A stretch of 64,000 nucleotides of DNA from UBA2287 sp964479665 (GCA_964479665.1 CAYZNN010000005.1:1-64000), one strand, 5' to 3'; positions 26,085 to 35,246 are shown, counted from the first letter of the stretch. Notes: generated from the letters alone by a model not told the origin. Made by a program: numbers and translations.

Positions 26085-26429
26085 ATGAGCAATTCGCCCG
26101 AGTGGTTTAATAATTTAAACTGTGCAATTACCATTTGCGATATAAATGGAATAATAGTTTACATGAACGAAAAAGCGTCGAAAACTTTCGAAAAATGGGG
26201 TGGCAATTCGCTTATTGGGAAAAGTTTGCTCGATTGCCATGGCGAAAAATCGCGCGAAACCATTGCCCGTTTAATGCAGAATGGCGAAACTAATTCGTAC
26301 ACAATTGAAAAAAAAGGGATTAAAAAGCTAATTTACCAAACCCCATGGTATTCGAATGGAGAAGTGTCGGGATTAATAGAATTCTCGATGGAAATACCCT
26401 TCGAAATGCTTCACTTTGTTAGGAGTTAG
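26085..26429 (+). CDS. Single-domain PAS protein
   Basis: A 114-residue stand-alone PAS domain (NCAITICDINGIIVYMNEKA, then LIGKSLLDCHGEKSRETI). The CH-containing segment resembles the CHP-type PAS seen at the C-terminus of DUF438 proteins, where it may bind a ligand. There is no output domain. It diverges from the PLP-enzyme/DmsBC operon across 71 bp, so a role in sensing for that operon is possible but unproven. Confidence 0.75.
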   Translation: MSNSPEWFNNLNCAITICDINGIIVYMNEKASKTFEKWGGNSLIGKSLLDCHGEKSRETIARLMQNGETNSYTIEKKGIKKLIYQTPWYSNGEVSGLIEFSMEIPFEMLHFVRS

Positions 26430-26439
26430 ATTGAGTTAC

Positions 26440-26640
26440 AAAGTTATTAAGTTATTGAAGACTGAAGTTGGAAGTTGGAAGTCCTAAGACCGAAGTCCGA
26501 AGTGATGCGTATAATACCAACAAATATCAACTATCAACAAACAAATAAACAATAGAACAAATGAACAATAGAAAAATCGAACTGATAACTGACAACTGAT
26601 AACTGGCCCTTCGGGAACCTCAGGGCAAGCAACCGAAAAA
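26440..26640. repeat. Dispersed intergenic repeat, copy A2 (reverse orientation)
   Basis: The reverse complement shows the same phrases as copy A1 (gttgatagttgatatttgtt-like text, ggtattatacgcatcacttc, aggttcccgaagggcc). It fills the 257-bp gap between the PAS gene and the DUF4301 gene, with no gene inside. Confidence 0.85.
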
Positions 26641-26686
26641 CCCAAACAATAGCTATATTTGCAGAATAATAGTAAACCTTCGAACC

Positions 26687-28222
26687 ATGTTAACCGAAAC
26701 CGATTTACAGCAATTAAAAAACCAAGGTGTAAGCGAAAGCAAAGTAAAAGAGCAAATCGAAAATTTCAAGAAGGGTTTCCCCTTTCTCGAAATTACTGAG
26801 CCTGCAACGGTTGGGCGTGGTATTATTAAGCTCGAGTGCGAAGAGGTTGAAGATTTAATAGAAATTTATAAAGGTTTTGAGGGTTCGCGCATGAAATTCG
26901 TTCCCGCATCGGGAGCCGCAACCCGAATGTTTAAGCATCTTTTCGAATTTATTGAGGAGTTTCCGGTTAAAGGCGAAGAGTGCTTTGCCGACAAAAGTTT
27001 TAACTCCATTGTATACTTTATCGAGAATATTAAAAACTTTGCATTTTATCAGTTGCTAAAAGATGAAATGTGGAAAAGCGGCTACGATATTGAGGAACTA
27101 ATAGAAAAGCGAGAATTCACAACAATACTAAAATTATTTCTTGGCTCAGAAGGATTAGATTATGGTATTTTACCAAAAGGCTTACTAAAATTTCATAAAT
27201 ACACTGATGGCTCACGAACCGCTTACGAAGAGCACTTAGTAGAAGGAGCACAATACGCCCGAACCCCGAATAATAGTGTTAGCATTCATTTTACAGTATC
27301 GCCTGAACACAGAAAAGGTTTTGAAGAGTTAGAGTCGGAAGTAAAAAGACTTTTTGAGGAAGCGCATGGTGTAAAGTTCCGTTTAACCTATTCGGAGCAA
27401 AAAAAATCGTCCGACACCATTGCCGTCGATAGCAGCAACGAGCCGTTTCGCAATGCTGATGGTTCTTTGGTTTTCCGTCCGGGAGGACATGGAGCATTAA
27501 TTGAAAATTTGAACGATTTAAATGCCGAGCTTATTTTCATAAAAAATATCGATAATGTGGTTCCCGATAGGCTTAAACCACAAACAGTGGTTTACAAAAA
27601 AGCCCTTGCGGGGCTTTTAATAAGCTACCAAAGCTTAATTTTCGACTACTTAAATCAGCTGCAAAGTAACGATGAGATTACTCAGGATTTCCTCGACGAG
27701 GTGCTACAGTTCACTATTGACGAGTTATGCATAATTCCACCAAAGGATTTAAACAAAAAGAATCCTCAAGCGCTTCTACCCTACCTCATTAAAAAGTTAA
27801 ACCGACCCATAAGGGTTTGCGGAATGGTTCAGAATGAGGGCGAGCCCGGTGGTGGCCCCTTTTGGGCAAAAAATACCGATGGCTCGGTATCGTTGCAAAT
27901 TGTTGAGTCGTCGCAAATAGACCTGAATAACTCCAAGTTCAAGAAAATTGCCGCTTCGGCAACTCACTTTAACCCAGTCGATTTGGTTTGCGGGATAACC
28001 GATGCCGATGGCTCGAAATACAATTTGCTTCAGTTTGTAGATCGTAAAACAGGCTTTATTTCAATAAAAAGTAAAGACGGCAAGCAGCTTAAAGCGCAGG
28101 AACTTCCGGGCTTGTGGAACGGTGCCATGAGCGATTGGATAACCATTTTTGTTGAGGTTCCTATTGTAACTTTCAATCCGGTTAAAACTGTTAACGATTT
28201 GCTGCGAGAGCAGCACCAATAA
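26687..28222 (+). CDS. DUF4301 family protein
   Basis: A 511-residue protein matching DUF4301, which is widespread in Bacteroidota. Recognisable text includes RMKFVPASGAATRMFKHLFEF near residues 70-90, FRPGGHGALIENLNDL, and the late NDGxxS-like VEVPIVTFNPVKTVNDLL. The function is unknown. The GAATRM stretch and the length fit a nucleotidyltransferase-like fold, but this is only an impression. It ends directly at a strong bidirectional terminator facing the deoxyhypusine-synthase-like gene. Confidence 0.88.
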   Translation: MLTETDLQQLKNQGVSESKVKEQIENFKKGFPFLEITEPATVGRGIIKLECEEVEDLIEIYKGFEGSRMKFVPASGAATRMFKHLFEFIEEFPVKGEECFADKSFNSIVYFIENIKNFAFYQLLKDEMWKSGYDIEELIEKREFTTILKLFLGSEGLDYGILPKGLLKFHKYTDGSRTAYEEHLVEGAQYARTPNNSVSIHFTVSPEHRKGFEELESEVKRLFEEAHGVKFRLTYSEQKKSSDTIAVDSSNEPFRNADGSLVFRPGGHGALIENLNDLNAELIFIKNIDNVVPDRLKPQTVVYKKALAGLLISYQSLIFDYLNQLQSNDEITQDFLDEVLQFTIDELCIIPPKDLNKKNPQALLPYLIKKLNRPIRVCGMVQNEGEPGGGPFWAKNTDGSVSLQIVESSQIDLNNSKFKKIAASATHFNPVDLVCGITDADGSKYNLLQFVDRKTGFISIKSKDGKQLKAQELPGLWNGAMSDWITIFVEVPIVTFNPVKTVNDLLREQHQ

Positions 28223-28251
28223 AAAAAGGCCCTTGAATGGGCCTTTTTTTA
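28221..28251. terminator. Bidirectional rho-independent terminator
   Basis: AAAAAAAGGCCC-ttgaat-GGGCCTTTTTTT hairpin with A and T tracts on either side, overlapping the end of the DUF4301 gene and serving both convergent genes. Confidence 0.95.
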
Positions 28252-28270
28252 TTTTATAGTGTACTTGTAA

Positions 28271-29248
28271 TTACCAACCTAATATGTAAGCAAACATAAG
28301 CGGTGCAACAATGCTTGCATCTGATTCAACAATGAATTTGGGCGTATCGATACTTAACTTTCCCCAAGTAATTTTCTCGTTGGGAACTGCACCGGAGTAT
28401 GAACCAAAACTAGTTGTTGAATCGCTAATCTGACAGAAATAGCTCCAAAAGGGTACGTTATCGCGCTCCAAATCCTGATGCAACATGGGAACTACACAAA
28501 TAGGGAAATCGCCTGCAATGCCTCCTCCAATCTGAAAGAAACCTATACCATCATTTCCAGCATTGTTAGTGTACCAATCGGCAAGAAATACCATATACTC
28601 AATTCCCGATTTCATTACTGAGGGTTTAAGTTCACCCGTAACACAGTATGAAGCAAAAATATTGCCCATAGTCGAGTCTTCCCAACCCGGAACAACCATG
28701 GGAATATTCTTTTCAGCGGCAGCAATCATCCACGAATTTTTCGGGTCGATTTCGTAATATTGCTCAAGTACGCCGCTCTTCAACATTTTATACATAAACT
28801 CGTGGGGGAAATAACGCTCGCCCTTATCCTGAACATCCTTCCATAAATTAAAAAGGTGTGCCTGCAGCCTTCTAAAGGCTTCCTCTTCGGGGATGCAGGT
28901 GTCGGTTACCCTATTTAATCCATTTTGAAGCAAATCCCACTCCTGCTCGGGAGTAAGATCGCGGTAATTGGGAACCCTTTTGTAATGGTTATGGGCAACC
29001 AGATTCATGATATCTTCCTCGAGGTTTGCACCGGTACACGAAATGATTTGCACCTTATCCTGCCGAATCATTTCGGCCAAACTAATGCCTAATTCAGCAG
29101 TACTCATGGCACCCGCAAGGGTAATCATCATCTTCTTTCCACTTTCAACATGCTTTTTGTATGCTTTAGCAGCATCAACAAGAGCTGCTGCATTGAAGTG
29201 GAGATAGTGCTTTTCAAGGAAGGCACTGATTGGTTTATTTTCGTTCAT
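28271..29248 (-). CDS. Deoxyhypusine-synthase-like protein lacking the catalytic lysine
   Basis: A 325-residue member of the deoxyhypusine synthase family. NAD-binding and spermidine-site segments are recognisable (TLAGAMSTAELGI, SCTGANLEEDIMNLVAHNHY, GWEDSTMGNIFASY, WGKLSIDTPKFIVESDASIVAPL). The position that holds the catalytic lysine in the eukaryotic enzyme, a GGGVxKHH motif, reads GGGIAGDF at residues 241-248, so the imine-forming lysine is absent. Bacteria have no eIF5A, so the protein must act on something else, perhaps a polyamine. The chemistry is unknown. Single gene. Confidence 0.88.
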   Translation of the reverse strand: MNENKPISAFLEKHYLHFNAAALVDAAKAYKKHVESGKKMMITLAGAMSTAELGISLAEMIRQDKVQIISCTGANLEEDIMNLVAHNHYKRVPNYRDLTPEQEWDLLQNGLNRVTDTCIPEEEAFRRLQAHLFNLWKDVQDKGERYFPHEFMYKMLKSGVLEQYYEIDPKNSWMIAAAEKNIPMVVPGWEDSTMGNIFASYCVTGELKPSVMKSGIEYMVFLADWYTNNAGNDGIGFFQIGGGIAGDFPICVVPMLHQDLERDNVPFWSYFCQISDSTTSFGSYSGAVPNEKITWGKLSIDTPKFIVESDASIVAPLMFAYILGW

Positions 29249-29301
29249 TTCTAACTTTATTATTTAATTGCCTACGAATGCAAAAGTAATATAATCGGTG
29301 C

Positions 29302-29892
29302 TCATTTCCCTTTTCTCCAGTGGTAAAAGGGATTCAATTTATTATAAGGGGATTGACTAGGAAATATTCCTGAACTAACCTTTTTAATATCCTCAATAGA
29401 GTAAAAAAGTTTTGGGTTAAAATCGTTTATAATTGTAAGAACTTGCGACATGCTATCGCGATTGGCAATAATGTAAATAAGTTGGACTTTTCCAGTACTT
29501 CCTTCGCCCTCAATAAGAGTTGCTCCAAAGCCCTTTGTATTTAAACTTTTAACCAAGTCAATTCCGTCTCTTGTAGCAATAACCCTAACTAACTGTTTAC
29601 CAACAGCCAAGTACTCCTCCACCCGCATGCCCACATAATTGCCTAGAGCAAAACCGAGTGCATAGCCAAAATAGCAAGCCCAATTATTAAGGTTTGCCAT
29701 TATTTGTCCAATTACTATAATCCAGATAAAGACTTCGAAAAACCCTAAAATAGGAGCCACATATCGCTGCCCCTTCGAAACAAAAATTATTCGCATGGTA
29801 CCAATGGTAACATCGCAAATACGAGCCAGCATTATAAGCACTGGGAGAATAACATACGAATACAAGTTGCTATCGGCAAGGGATACTTCCAT
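29302..29892 (-). CDS. UPF0316/DUF5698-DUF2179 membrane protein
   Basis: A 196-residue protein with three N-terminal helices and the family signature GTMRIIFVSKGQRYVAPILGFFEVFIW split over helices 1-2, followed by a cytoplasmic DUF2179 domain (VIATRDGIDLVKSLNTKGFGAT). Length and order match the UPF0316 family. Function unknown; DUF2179 domains are thought to be ligand-binding. Single gene. Confidence 0.88.
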   Translation of the reverse strand: MEVSLADSNLYSYVILPVLIMLARICDVTIGTMRIIFVSKGQRYVAPILGFFEVFIWIIVIGQIMANLNNWACYFGYALGFALGNYVGMRVEEYLAVGKQLVRVIATRDGIDLVKSLNTKGFGATLIEGEGSTGKVQLIYIIANRDSMSQVLTIINDFNPKLFYSIEDIKKVSSGIFPSQSPYNKLNPFYHWRKGK

Positions 29893-29999
29893 TTGATTAT
29901 TCTAATAATTCAAATGCAAAATTAAACGAAAAAGGGGTTGGTAAAATAATAATCAACAAAAAGCATCGATATTTGTAATAGTAATAAAAACTATTTCCG

Positions 30000-31481
30000 A
30001 TGATATACTTTCGTTTATTTACAACCCTACTATTACTTGCCAAAGGATTGTACGGTTTTTCGCAGCAAGAAATCGACTCAACCCTTCGTTACATTTCGAG
30101 CCAAAGTTTGATGCAAACTACTGGGTTTCTTGCATCCGACAGATTTAAAGGACGCTTACAGGGCACAAAAGAGTACGATGAAGCTGCAAGGTACGTTGCA
30201 CTTCGTTTAAAGCAATTGGGACTTAAACCGGTTGGACAAGAAAGGTTTCTACATTCTTTTGAAGTTGAAACCAATTCAATTGAACGGGCGCACGTTATTC
30301 TGTTTCAAGAAACAGGAAGCAATATAACTCCTTTAAAGTTGGGTATTGATTTTAATTGCAGAGGTTTTTCTGGTTCTGGAAAAGTTAATGCTCCAATTGT
30401 TTATACAGGTTACGGGCTAAACCATCCCGAATTAAACGATTACGACTCGGTTAATGTTAAAGGTAAAATTGTACTTGTATATAAAGGTGCACCCAATTGG
30501 AAACCATTAAATGGAAGTTGGGGCGATGTTAGTCCACGACAAAAAGCCCAAATTGCTGCCAGCAAAGGGGCTATTGCATTAATCTTAATGCCTAGTCCCA
30601 ACGAACTTCAAACCAGAGAACTTATTGGTAGCGTAGCCTGTGGCAACGGACCCCATTTGGATAGTATCCCTATGATTCAAATAACTCGTTCTGTTGCCGA
30701 CTCAATTTTCACTTCGGCTAAAACAACCTATGCAGCACTTGTATACCAATTAAGCATTAAGAAAACAAGCCACTCGTTTCATATACCAAGACGAATGTCA
30801 ATTAATGTTATTTCTAAATATCGACCAAATGCTCCAACTTATAATGTAGTTGCTGTTTGGGAAGGAACCCATAAAAAACTTAAGAAAGAATATATTGTGC
30901 TGGGCGCTCACCTCGACCATGTTGGAATGCAAGCAAATACATTACTTTATCCAGGAGCCAACGATAATGCTTCGGGGGTTGCTGCGCTAATTGAAATTGC
31001 CAAGGCATTGAAAAATGGCAGTATAAAAACGGATCGGTCTATACTGTTTGTTGTATTTTCTGCAGAAGAATCGGGAATGCATGGCTCTCGCCATTTTGTA
31101 GCCAACTCGCCTGTAAATGTAAAGAAAATTGCAGCCATGGTAAACTTTGACTGTGTTGCTCAGGGCGATTCGATTGCTGTTGGAGGCAAACTTAATTTTC
31201 CAAAAACATGGAATATTGTTAAAAAGAATGACACGAAGCGCTTTAATCTTTTATCAATGAATACATTCGGTGGTGGCGGAGCCGATGCTGAAGCATTTTA
31301 TCGTGAAGGAATACCAACACTATACTTCAACACCTCGGGTGGCTATAAACACCTTCACTTAGAAAGCGACCGTACTGAAACCCTAAATGCTGATCTTTTC
31401 GAAAAACTAACCCAATTGGGTTTTATTACAGCTCTTGAACTTTCAAGCAAAAAGTATAAAAAAGAAAATCGGAAAAGATAG
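30000..31481 (+). CDS. Secreted M28-family zinc aminopeptidase
   Basis: A 493-residue exported peptidase. The signal peptide covers about residues 1-22 (ending GFSQ). A PA-domain insertion follows (VYTGYGLNHPELNDYDSVNVKGKIVLV in two parts). The M28 metal ligands are GAHLDHVG (His and Asp), PGANDNASGVAALIEIA (Asp), FSAEESGMHGSRHF (Glu pair) and MVNFDCVA (Asp). A late histidine lies in GGYKHLHLESD. It should release N-terminal amino acids in the periplasm or outside the cell. Single gene. Confidence 0.93.
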   Translation: MIYFRLFTTLLLLAKGLYGFSQQEIDSTLRYISSQSLMQTTGFLASDRFKGRLQGTKEYDEAARYVALRLKQLGLKPVGQERFLHSFEVETNSIERAHVILFQETGSNITPLKLGIDFNCRGFSGSGKVNAPIVYTGYGLNHPELNDYDSVNVKGKIVLVYKGAPNWKPLNGSWGDVSPRQKAQIAASKGAIALILMPSPNELQTRELIGSVACGNGPHLDSIPMIQITRSVADSIFTSAKTTYAALVYQLSIKKTSHSFHIPRRMSINVISKYRPNAPTYNVVAVWEGTHKKLKKEYIVLGAHLDHVGMQANTLLYPGANDNASGVAALIEIAKALKNGSIKTDRSILFVVFSAEESGMHGSRHFVANSPVNVKKIAAMVNFDCVAQGDSIAVGGKLNFPKTWNIVKKNDTKRFNLLSMNTFGGGGADAEAFYREGIPTLYFNTSGGYKHLHLESDRTETLNADLFEKLTQLGFITALELSSKKYKKENRKR

Positions 31482-31541
31482 ATAGGCGGTTGATCGTTGG
31501 TGGTTGATGGTGAGCTATGTTATTTACTAAATAATATGGTT

Positions 31542-32138
31542 TTAGCATCCTAACAGTTCCCTAAAATCGGACTGAGTATTAATGTTTGTAAAACATTTTT
31601 GGGTTTCGGGAGTATTGGGTAATTCTATATACTGTGTTGGTATAATATTAAGGTATGTCCTAATGGGCACATTGTTGTTATGCTCAAGCAATTCGGTAAG
31701 GGAATTGAGCCCATTTCGGCTGTAAACAGCAAAAAGGGGTTCCGGATTTTCGGCTACTTTCGGAACGTATGCGTAACTAAATCCTTCCGTTGCAACGGAT
31801 GCAATCTGTCGGGCAATTTGAGCATCAACAAAGGGCATATCGCACGAAACCGCAAAAATAAATTCTGTATTTGTGTTATAAAGGGCAGAGTGAATTCCTC
31901 CCACAGGCCCCTTTTCCCTATAAATATCTGCAAAAACCGGAACGCCCAATTGGGCGTAGGGCTCAAACTCGTTAGCAATAATTATTGTTTTGGGAAATAC
32001 CTCTCCTAAATTCGAAAGGATTATTTCCACAAATGTTCTTCCATTATGCGTAAGCAAAGCCTTATTGGTGCCACCCATTCGGCTTGCCTTTCCTCCGGCT
32101 AAAAGGGCTATGGTAATATTGGGGGAATGTAATACCAA
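31542..32138 (-). CDS. mobA: Molybdenum cofactor guanylyltransferase MobA
   Basis: A 198-residue nucleotidyltransferase that attaches GMP to molybdopterin to make MGD. The signature LLAGGKASRMGGTNKALL is at residues 12-29, and FAVSCDMPFVD carries the metal-binding aspartate. It starts with TTG at 32138; an in-frame TAA two codons upstream and the absence of any ATG before the signature support this. It would supply the cofactor for the molybdoenzyme at the left edge, but it is not in an operon with it. The next gene, a cupin, is 9 bp upstream on the same strand. Confidence 0.9.
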   Translation of the reverse strand: MVLHSPNITIALLAGGKASRMGGTNKALLTHNGRTFVEIILSNLGEVFPKTIIIANEFEPYAQLGVPVFADIYREKGPVGGIHSALYNTNTEFIFAVSCDMPFVDAQIARQIASVATEGFSYAYVPKVAENPEPLFAVYSRNGLNSLTELLEHNNNVPIRTYLNIIPTQYIELPNTPETQKCFTNINTQSDFRELLGC

Positions 32139-32147
32139 CTTCGCTTA

Positions 32148-32417
32148 CTATAAAAAATTATAGTGCTTTTTTATGGGTTTTTTAACATCCCAAACACATT
32201 TCAACCCCTTTTTAAAGGTAACAAAATCGCCCGCTTTAATGGTAAAATCCCCGTCGGCAGTTTCAACGGTAACTTCACCTTCAAGTATCTGGCACTCCTC
32301 ATCGGAATCGTAAAACCAATCGAAACGGGAGATTTCTTTTTCCCAAATGGGCCACGAGGGAATGCCCCTTTTCACCTTTTGCTCTTCGCTCAAATGCTCA
32401 ATTATTACCATGCTCAT
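32148..32417 (-). CDS. Small cupin protein (DUF861/EutQ-like)
   Basis: An 89-residue single cupin domain with text typical of the DUF861 group: WPIWEKEISRFDWFYDSDEECQ (one continuous region, given in part) followed by ILEGEVTVE and GDFVTFKKGLKCVWDV. Function unknown. It precedes mobA by 9 bp and may share its transcript, and diverges from the thioesterase gene. Confidence 0.85.
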   Translation of the reverse strand: MSMVIIEHLSEEQKVKRGIPSWPIWEKEISRFDWFYDSDEECQILEGEVTVETADGDFTIKAGDFVTFKKGLKCVWDVKKPIKKHYNFL

Positions 32418-32505
32418 AGTTTTGAAGTTTTTTGCAAATCTAACTATTTAACTTATTTGTTATGCACATTAATACCAACTTGCCTATTTTTGAATAAAAA
32501 ACAAA

Positions 32506-32880
32506 ATGGAAATAGGATTAAAGTACACAGCGCGGCAAATTGTTGAATACGAAAATACAGCGGCCAAATACGGTTCGGGCTTAGTTGAAGTTTTTGCAAC
32601 TCCCGCCATGGTTGCACTTATGGAAAACGCTGCGCTTCACGCTGTGCTAAACCATTTGCCCGAAGGGCACAATACGGTTGGCACCGAAATTTGTGTAAAA
32701 CACATAAAGGCCACTCCGCTTGGCATGAAGGTTTTTGCCGAAGCCGATTTAATTGAAATTGAAGGTCGGAAACTTGTTTTTAATGTTCGCGCCTGGGACG
32801 AAGAGGGTGAAATTGGTTCGGGAACCCACACCCGATTTATTATTGATAGTAAGCGTTTTATGGAAAAACTTAAAAAATAA
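32506..32880 (+). CDS. FlK-like hot-dog thioesterase
   Basis: A 124-residue hot-dog fold protein of the thioesterase group that includes fluoroacetyl-CoA thioesterase FlK. Family text: FATPAMVALMENAAL, a central GTEICVKHIKATPLG, and WDEEGEIGSGTHTRFIID. The catalytic set in FlK (Thr, Glu, His) has plausible counterparts in ATPAMVALMENAA and the histidine of VKHIKATP. Likely a detoxifying or housekeeping acyl-CoA hydrolase. It is 77 bp upstream of the MuiA gene on the same strand. Confidence 0.85.
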   Translation: MEIGLKYTARQIVEYENTAAKYGSGLVEVFATPAMVALMENAALHAVLNHLPEGHNTVGTEICVKHIKATPLGMKVFAEADLIEIEGRKLVFNVRAWDEEGEIGSGTHTRFIIDSKRFMEKLKK

Positions 32881-32957
32881 TTGGCAGTTTTTTATGGATT
32901 TGCTATCAAAGAGCCGTCAATGCTACGTAAATAAACATTCAACTAAAACATACTAAA

Positions 32958-34571
32958 ATGAGATCCATATCGCTAACACTGCAGCTAACCTTGGCATTTG
33001 CCTTTGGTTATTCCCAGCAAAATACCGAATTGCCGGTTCAATCGAAGGTTGAAACGGTAAAGTTATACATTGGCGGAGCCCATATTACGCGGAGCGCTTC
33101 TATTAACCTATTGGCCGGAAGAACATCGGTTGTATTTAAGAATTTACCTAATACCATCGATGCATCAACATTTCAGGTTGAGGGTGAGGGAGCTTTTACC
33201 ATAATGTCGATTAAAGGGGGATACGACAATAAACCTAAAAATGTACCCAAAGAGGTTCGGCAAATGCGCGATAGCCTAACACTTTTGCTTGCGCAAAAGG
33301 AGGATGCCGATGCTGTCCAAACTGTTTGGGACGAGGAGGAGAAATTTCTGAACCAAAACAGGGCAATTGGCGGACAGCAAACGGGTGTTAAAATTACCGA
33401 ATTGAAAGAAGCTGCTGACTTTTATCGGGCTCGCCTTTCCGAAATTAAAAAGGGGAGTATAGCCAATAGGCGCAAAATTGCCAAACTGAACGAGGAGATT
33501 GAACGAATAAAGGCAAGGCTATACCCCTATTCGGCCGATAGAATATCTTTGAATCAGGAGCTTACCGTTATAGTTGTTGCCGATAAGCCGGTTAAAGCTA
33601 AGTTAAAAGTTTCGTACTTCACTTCATCGGCCAACTGGGCACCCATGTACGATATTCGATCCAATGGCCCCGGAACCCCAGTAAACTTAATTCTTAAAGC
33701 ATCGGCCAATAATTTTACGGGCGAAAACTGGGATAATGTTCAACTTACCTTCAGCACAGGCCAACCTCAGCTCAATGCCAATCCGCCCACCATATACCCC
33801 TGGTATATACGTCCTGTTCCAGCACCTTCGCCAATGGCTTATTCGGCCAAGCGCACCAGAGCAGAATCGGCTCCAATGTCGGTTGCAAAGGATGCCATGG
33901 AACTTGAAGAAGTAATGGTTATGGCAGGTTCAGTAGCCGATTTCACCAAACGGAACGATGCTGTTACCTCAGTCGATTACACTTTGCCTGCCCCTTACAC
34001 AATAGTAACCGGAAAGGATCCGCTGATGGTAGAGATTGAAAAGACTCAGCTTGAAACCGAATACGAGTATTTGGCCATACCCAAACTTGCGAAGCAAGTA
34101 TTTTTAATGGCAAGCATAGCCAATATCGATCGGTTAAATCTTCTCTCGGCAAACGCATCGATATACCTAAACAACGCCTACACTGGTTCGGCATACTTCG
34201 ATCCGGCTATGGCGCAGGATACGCTTAAACTTCCGCTTGGAGTCGATAATGCCATTACCGTTACCCGTAATCGCATTAAGGATTTTAAAGTGAAAAACTT
34301 TATAGGAAGCAAAATTACTGAAACCGTTGGTTGGGAAATTACAGTGGGCAGTTTGAAACAGTCGCCCATCAAACTTAGGCTAACCGACCAAATACCCATT
34401 GCAACCGACAAGAGCATTAAGGTAGAAGTGGCTGAAGCCTCAAAGGGTAAACTAAACAGCGAAAATGGATTAATGAATTGGGATATTACTCTCGAACCCC
34501 TAAAGAGCCAAACCTTTAAACTTGTATATATAGTTGAGTACCCAAAAGAAATGAGGTTAGTACTTGAGTAA
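32958..34571 (+). CDS. MuiA-family exported protein (DUF4140/DUF4139)
   Basis: A 537-residue protein of the mucoidy-inhibitor MuiA family. The signal peptide covers about residues 1-20 (ending GYSQQ). The DUF4140 domain has VETVKLYIGGAHITRSASI, a coiled-coil of about residues 95-190 follows, and then a DUF4139 beta-rich domain (VSYFTSSANWAPMYDIR, then NFTGENWDNVQLTFSTGQP). Function is not established; family members are envelope proteins. A 330-bp intergenic stretch with a MITE-like repeat follows. Confidence 0.9.
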   Translation: MRSISLTLQLTLAFAFGYSQQNTELPVQSKVETVKLYIGGAHITRSASINLLAGRTSVVFKNLPNTIDASTFQVEGEGAFTIMSIKGGYDNKPKNVPKEVRQMRDSLTLLLAQKEDADAVQTVWDEEEKFLNQNRAIGGQQTGVKITELKEAADFYRARLSEIKKGSIANRRKIAKLNEEIERIKARLYPYSADRISLNQELTVIVVADKPVKAKLKVSYFTSSANWAPMYDIRSNGPGTPVNLILKASANNFTGENWDNVQLTFSTGQPQLNANPPTIYPWYIRPVPAPSPMAYSAKRTRAESAPMSVAKDAMELEEVMVMAGSVADFTKRNDAVTSVDYTLPAPYTIVTGKDPLMVEIEKTQLETEYEYLAIPKLAKQVFLMASIANIDRLNLLSANASIYLNNAYTGSAYFDPAMAQDTLKLPLGVDNAITVTRNRIKDFKVKNFIGSKITETVGWEITVGSLKQSPIKLRLTDQIPIATDKSIKVEVAEASKGKLNSENGLMNWDITLEPLKSQTFKLVYIVEYPKEMRLVLE

Positions 34572-34901
34572 TATAGTATTTAAACTATTTCGCATTACGA
34601 CTGCATAAATAGTTAATATACACCTAACCACAAAGAAATAACAAAGAGTCACGAAGTCAGCACGCATAAATACAAATCTTTGTGAACTTTTTGAAAAACC
34701 TTAGTGGGCTTTGAGGTTAGGTGTTTGCCTTCGGCGAATTCCATTTGGTGAGTTATAACTTATGATACAGCCTCCTGTGGTTAAACTTTTTTTTGACAGC
34801 CTCATTTTATTAAAATCTAAAACTTTTAACATCTTTTCTGTCGAAATCATAATATGTTGGTATTTATGATATGAAATTGTTGTTGCATATTTGCAACCAT
34901 A
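34572..34901. other. 330-bp intergenic stretch
   Basis: Contains a roughly 100-bp MITE-like inverted-repeat element (34621-34723), AT-rich sequence after it, and the nested inverted repeats at the start of the His-rich membrane protein gene. I see no gene here. Confidence 0.8.
34621..34723. repeat. MITE-like element with 15-bp terminal inverted repeats
   Basis: CACCTAACCACAAAG at 34621-34635 and CTTTGAGGTTAGGTG at 34709-34723 match over 14 of 15 positions as inverted repeats. The interior carries further AACAAAG/CTTTGTG-type repeats, so much of the element can fold on itself. There is no reading frame inside. Confidence 0.7.
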
Positions 34902-34925
34902 ATGAGCACGCACATATCATATCAT
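34866..34925. promoter_or_regulatory. Nested inverted repeats around the start codon
   Basis: An inner GTTGCA-tatt-TGCAAC (34882-34897) and outer ATGATATGA (34866-34874) / TCATATCAT (34917-34925) enclose the ATG at 34902. This could be a metal-regulator operator or an mRNA fold that hides the start. Confidence 0.45.
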
Positions 34926-35246
34926 TTTAAAAAGGGATTTGTTTTCGGACTACTCTGGTTAATTGGTTTGCTAACCATTAACAACTCATTATTTATTCAT
35001 ACACACTTTTTCTTAAATGGGCATAGCGAAACCCACGCCCACCCCTTTAATAGTAACCATAACCACACACAGGGCGAACTATTTTTCCTAAGCAGTTTAT
35101 TGTTACTTTTCATGCTTTTAGCATTCTCAAACTGCAAGAAAGGAAATTTCGAAACAACGAAAATTCAATTTTTCCCTTATTCAATTCCAGAAATATTCCA
35201 TTTGGGTGCTAAATCTAATCGTGCACCTCCCCAATTGCTTTTTTAA
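34902..35246 (+). CDS. Small membrane protein with His-rich loop, upstream of a TonB receptor
   Basis: Family not recognised. It has 114 residues and two hydrophobic helices (about 12-32 and 60-80). Between them is a His-rich segment (FIHTHFFLNGHSETHAHPF followed by NSNHNHTQ) carrying about nine histidines, which suggests binding of zinc, copper or nickel. It lies 94 bp upstream of the TonB-dependent receptor on the same strand, so the two probably work together in metal uptake. That role is an inference. Confidence 0.7.
   Translation: MSTHISYHFKKGFVFGLLWLIGLLTINNSLFIHTHFFLNGHSETHAHPFNSNHNHTQGELFFLSSLLLLFMLLAFSNCKKGNFETTKIQFFPYSIPEIFHLGAKSNRAPPQLLF

Noticed and set aside
31484..31520. Possible fifth copy of dispersed repeat A (ggttgatcgttggtggttga)
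   Set aside because: Only the gttgat-type words are present and the conserved core is missing, so the match is too weak to call.
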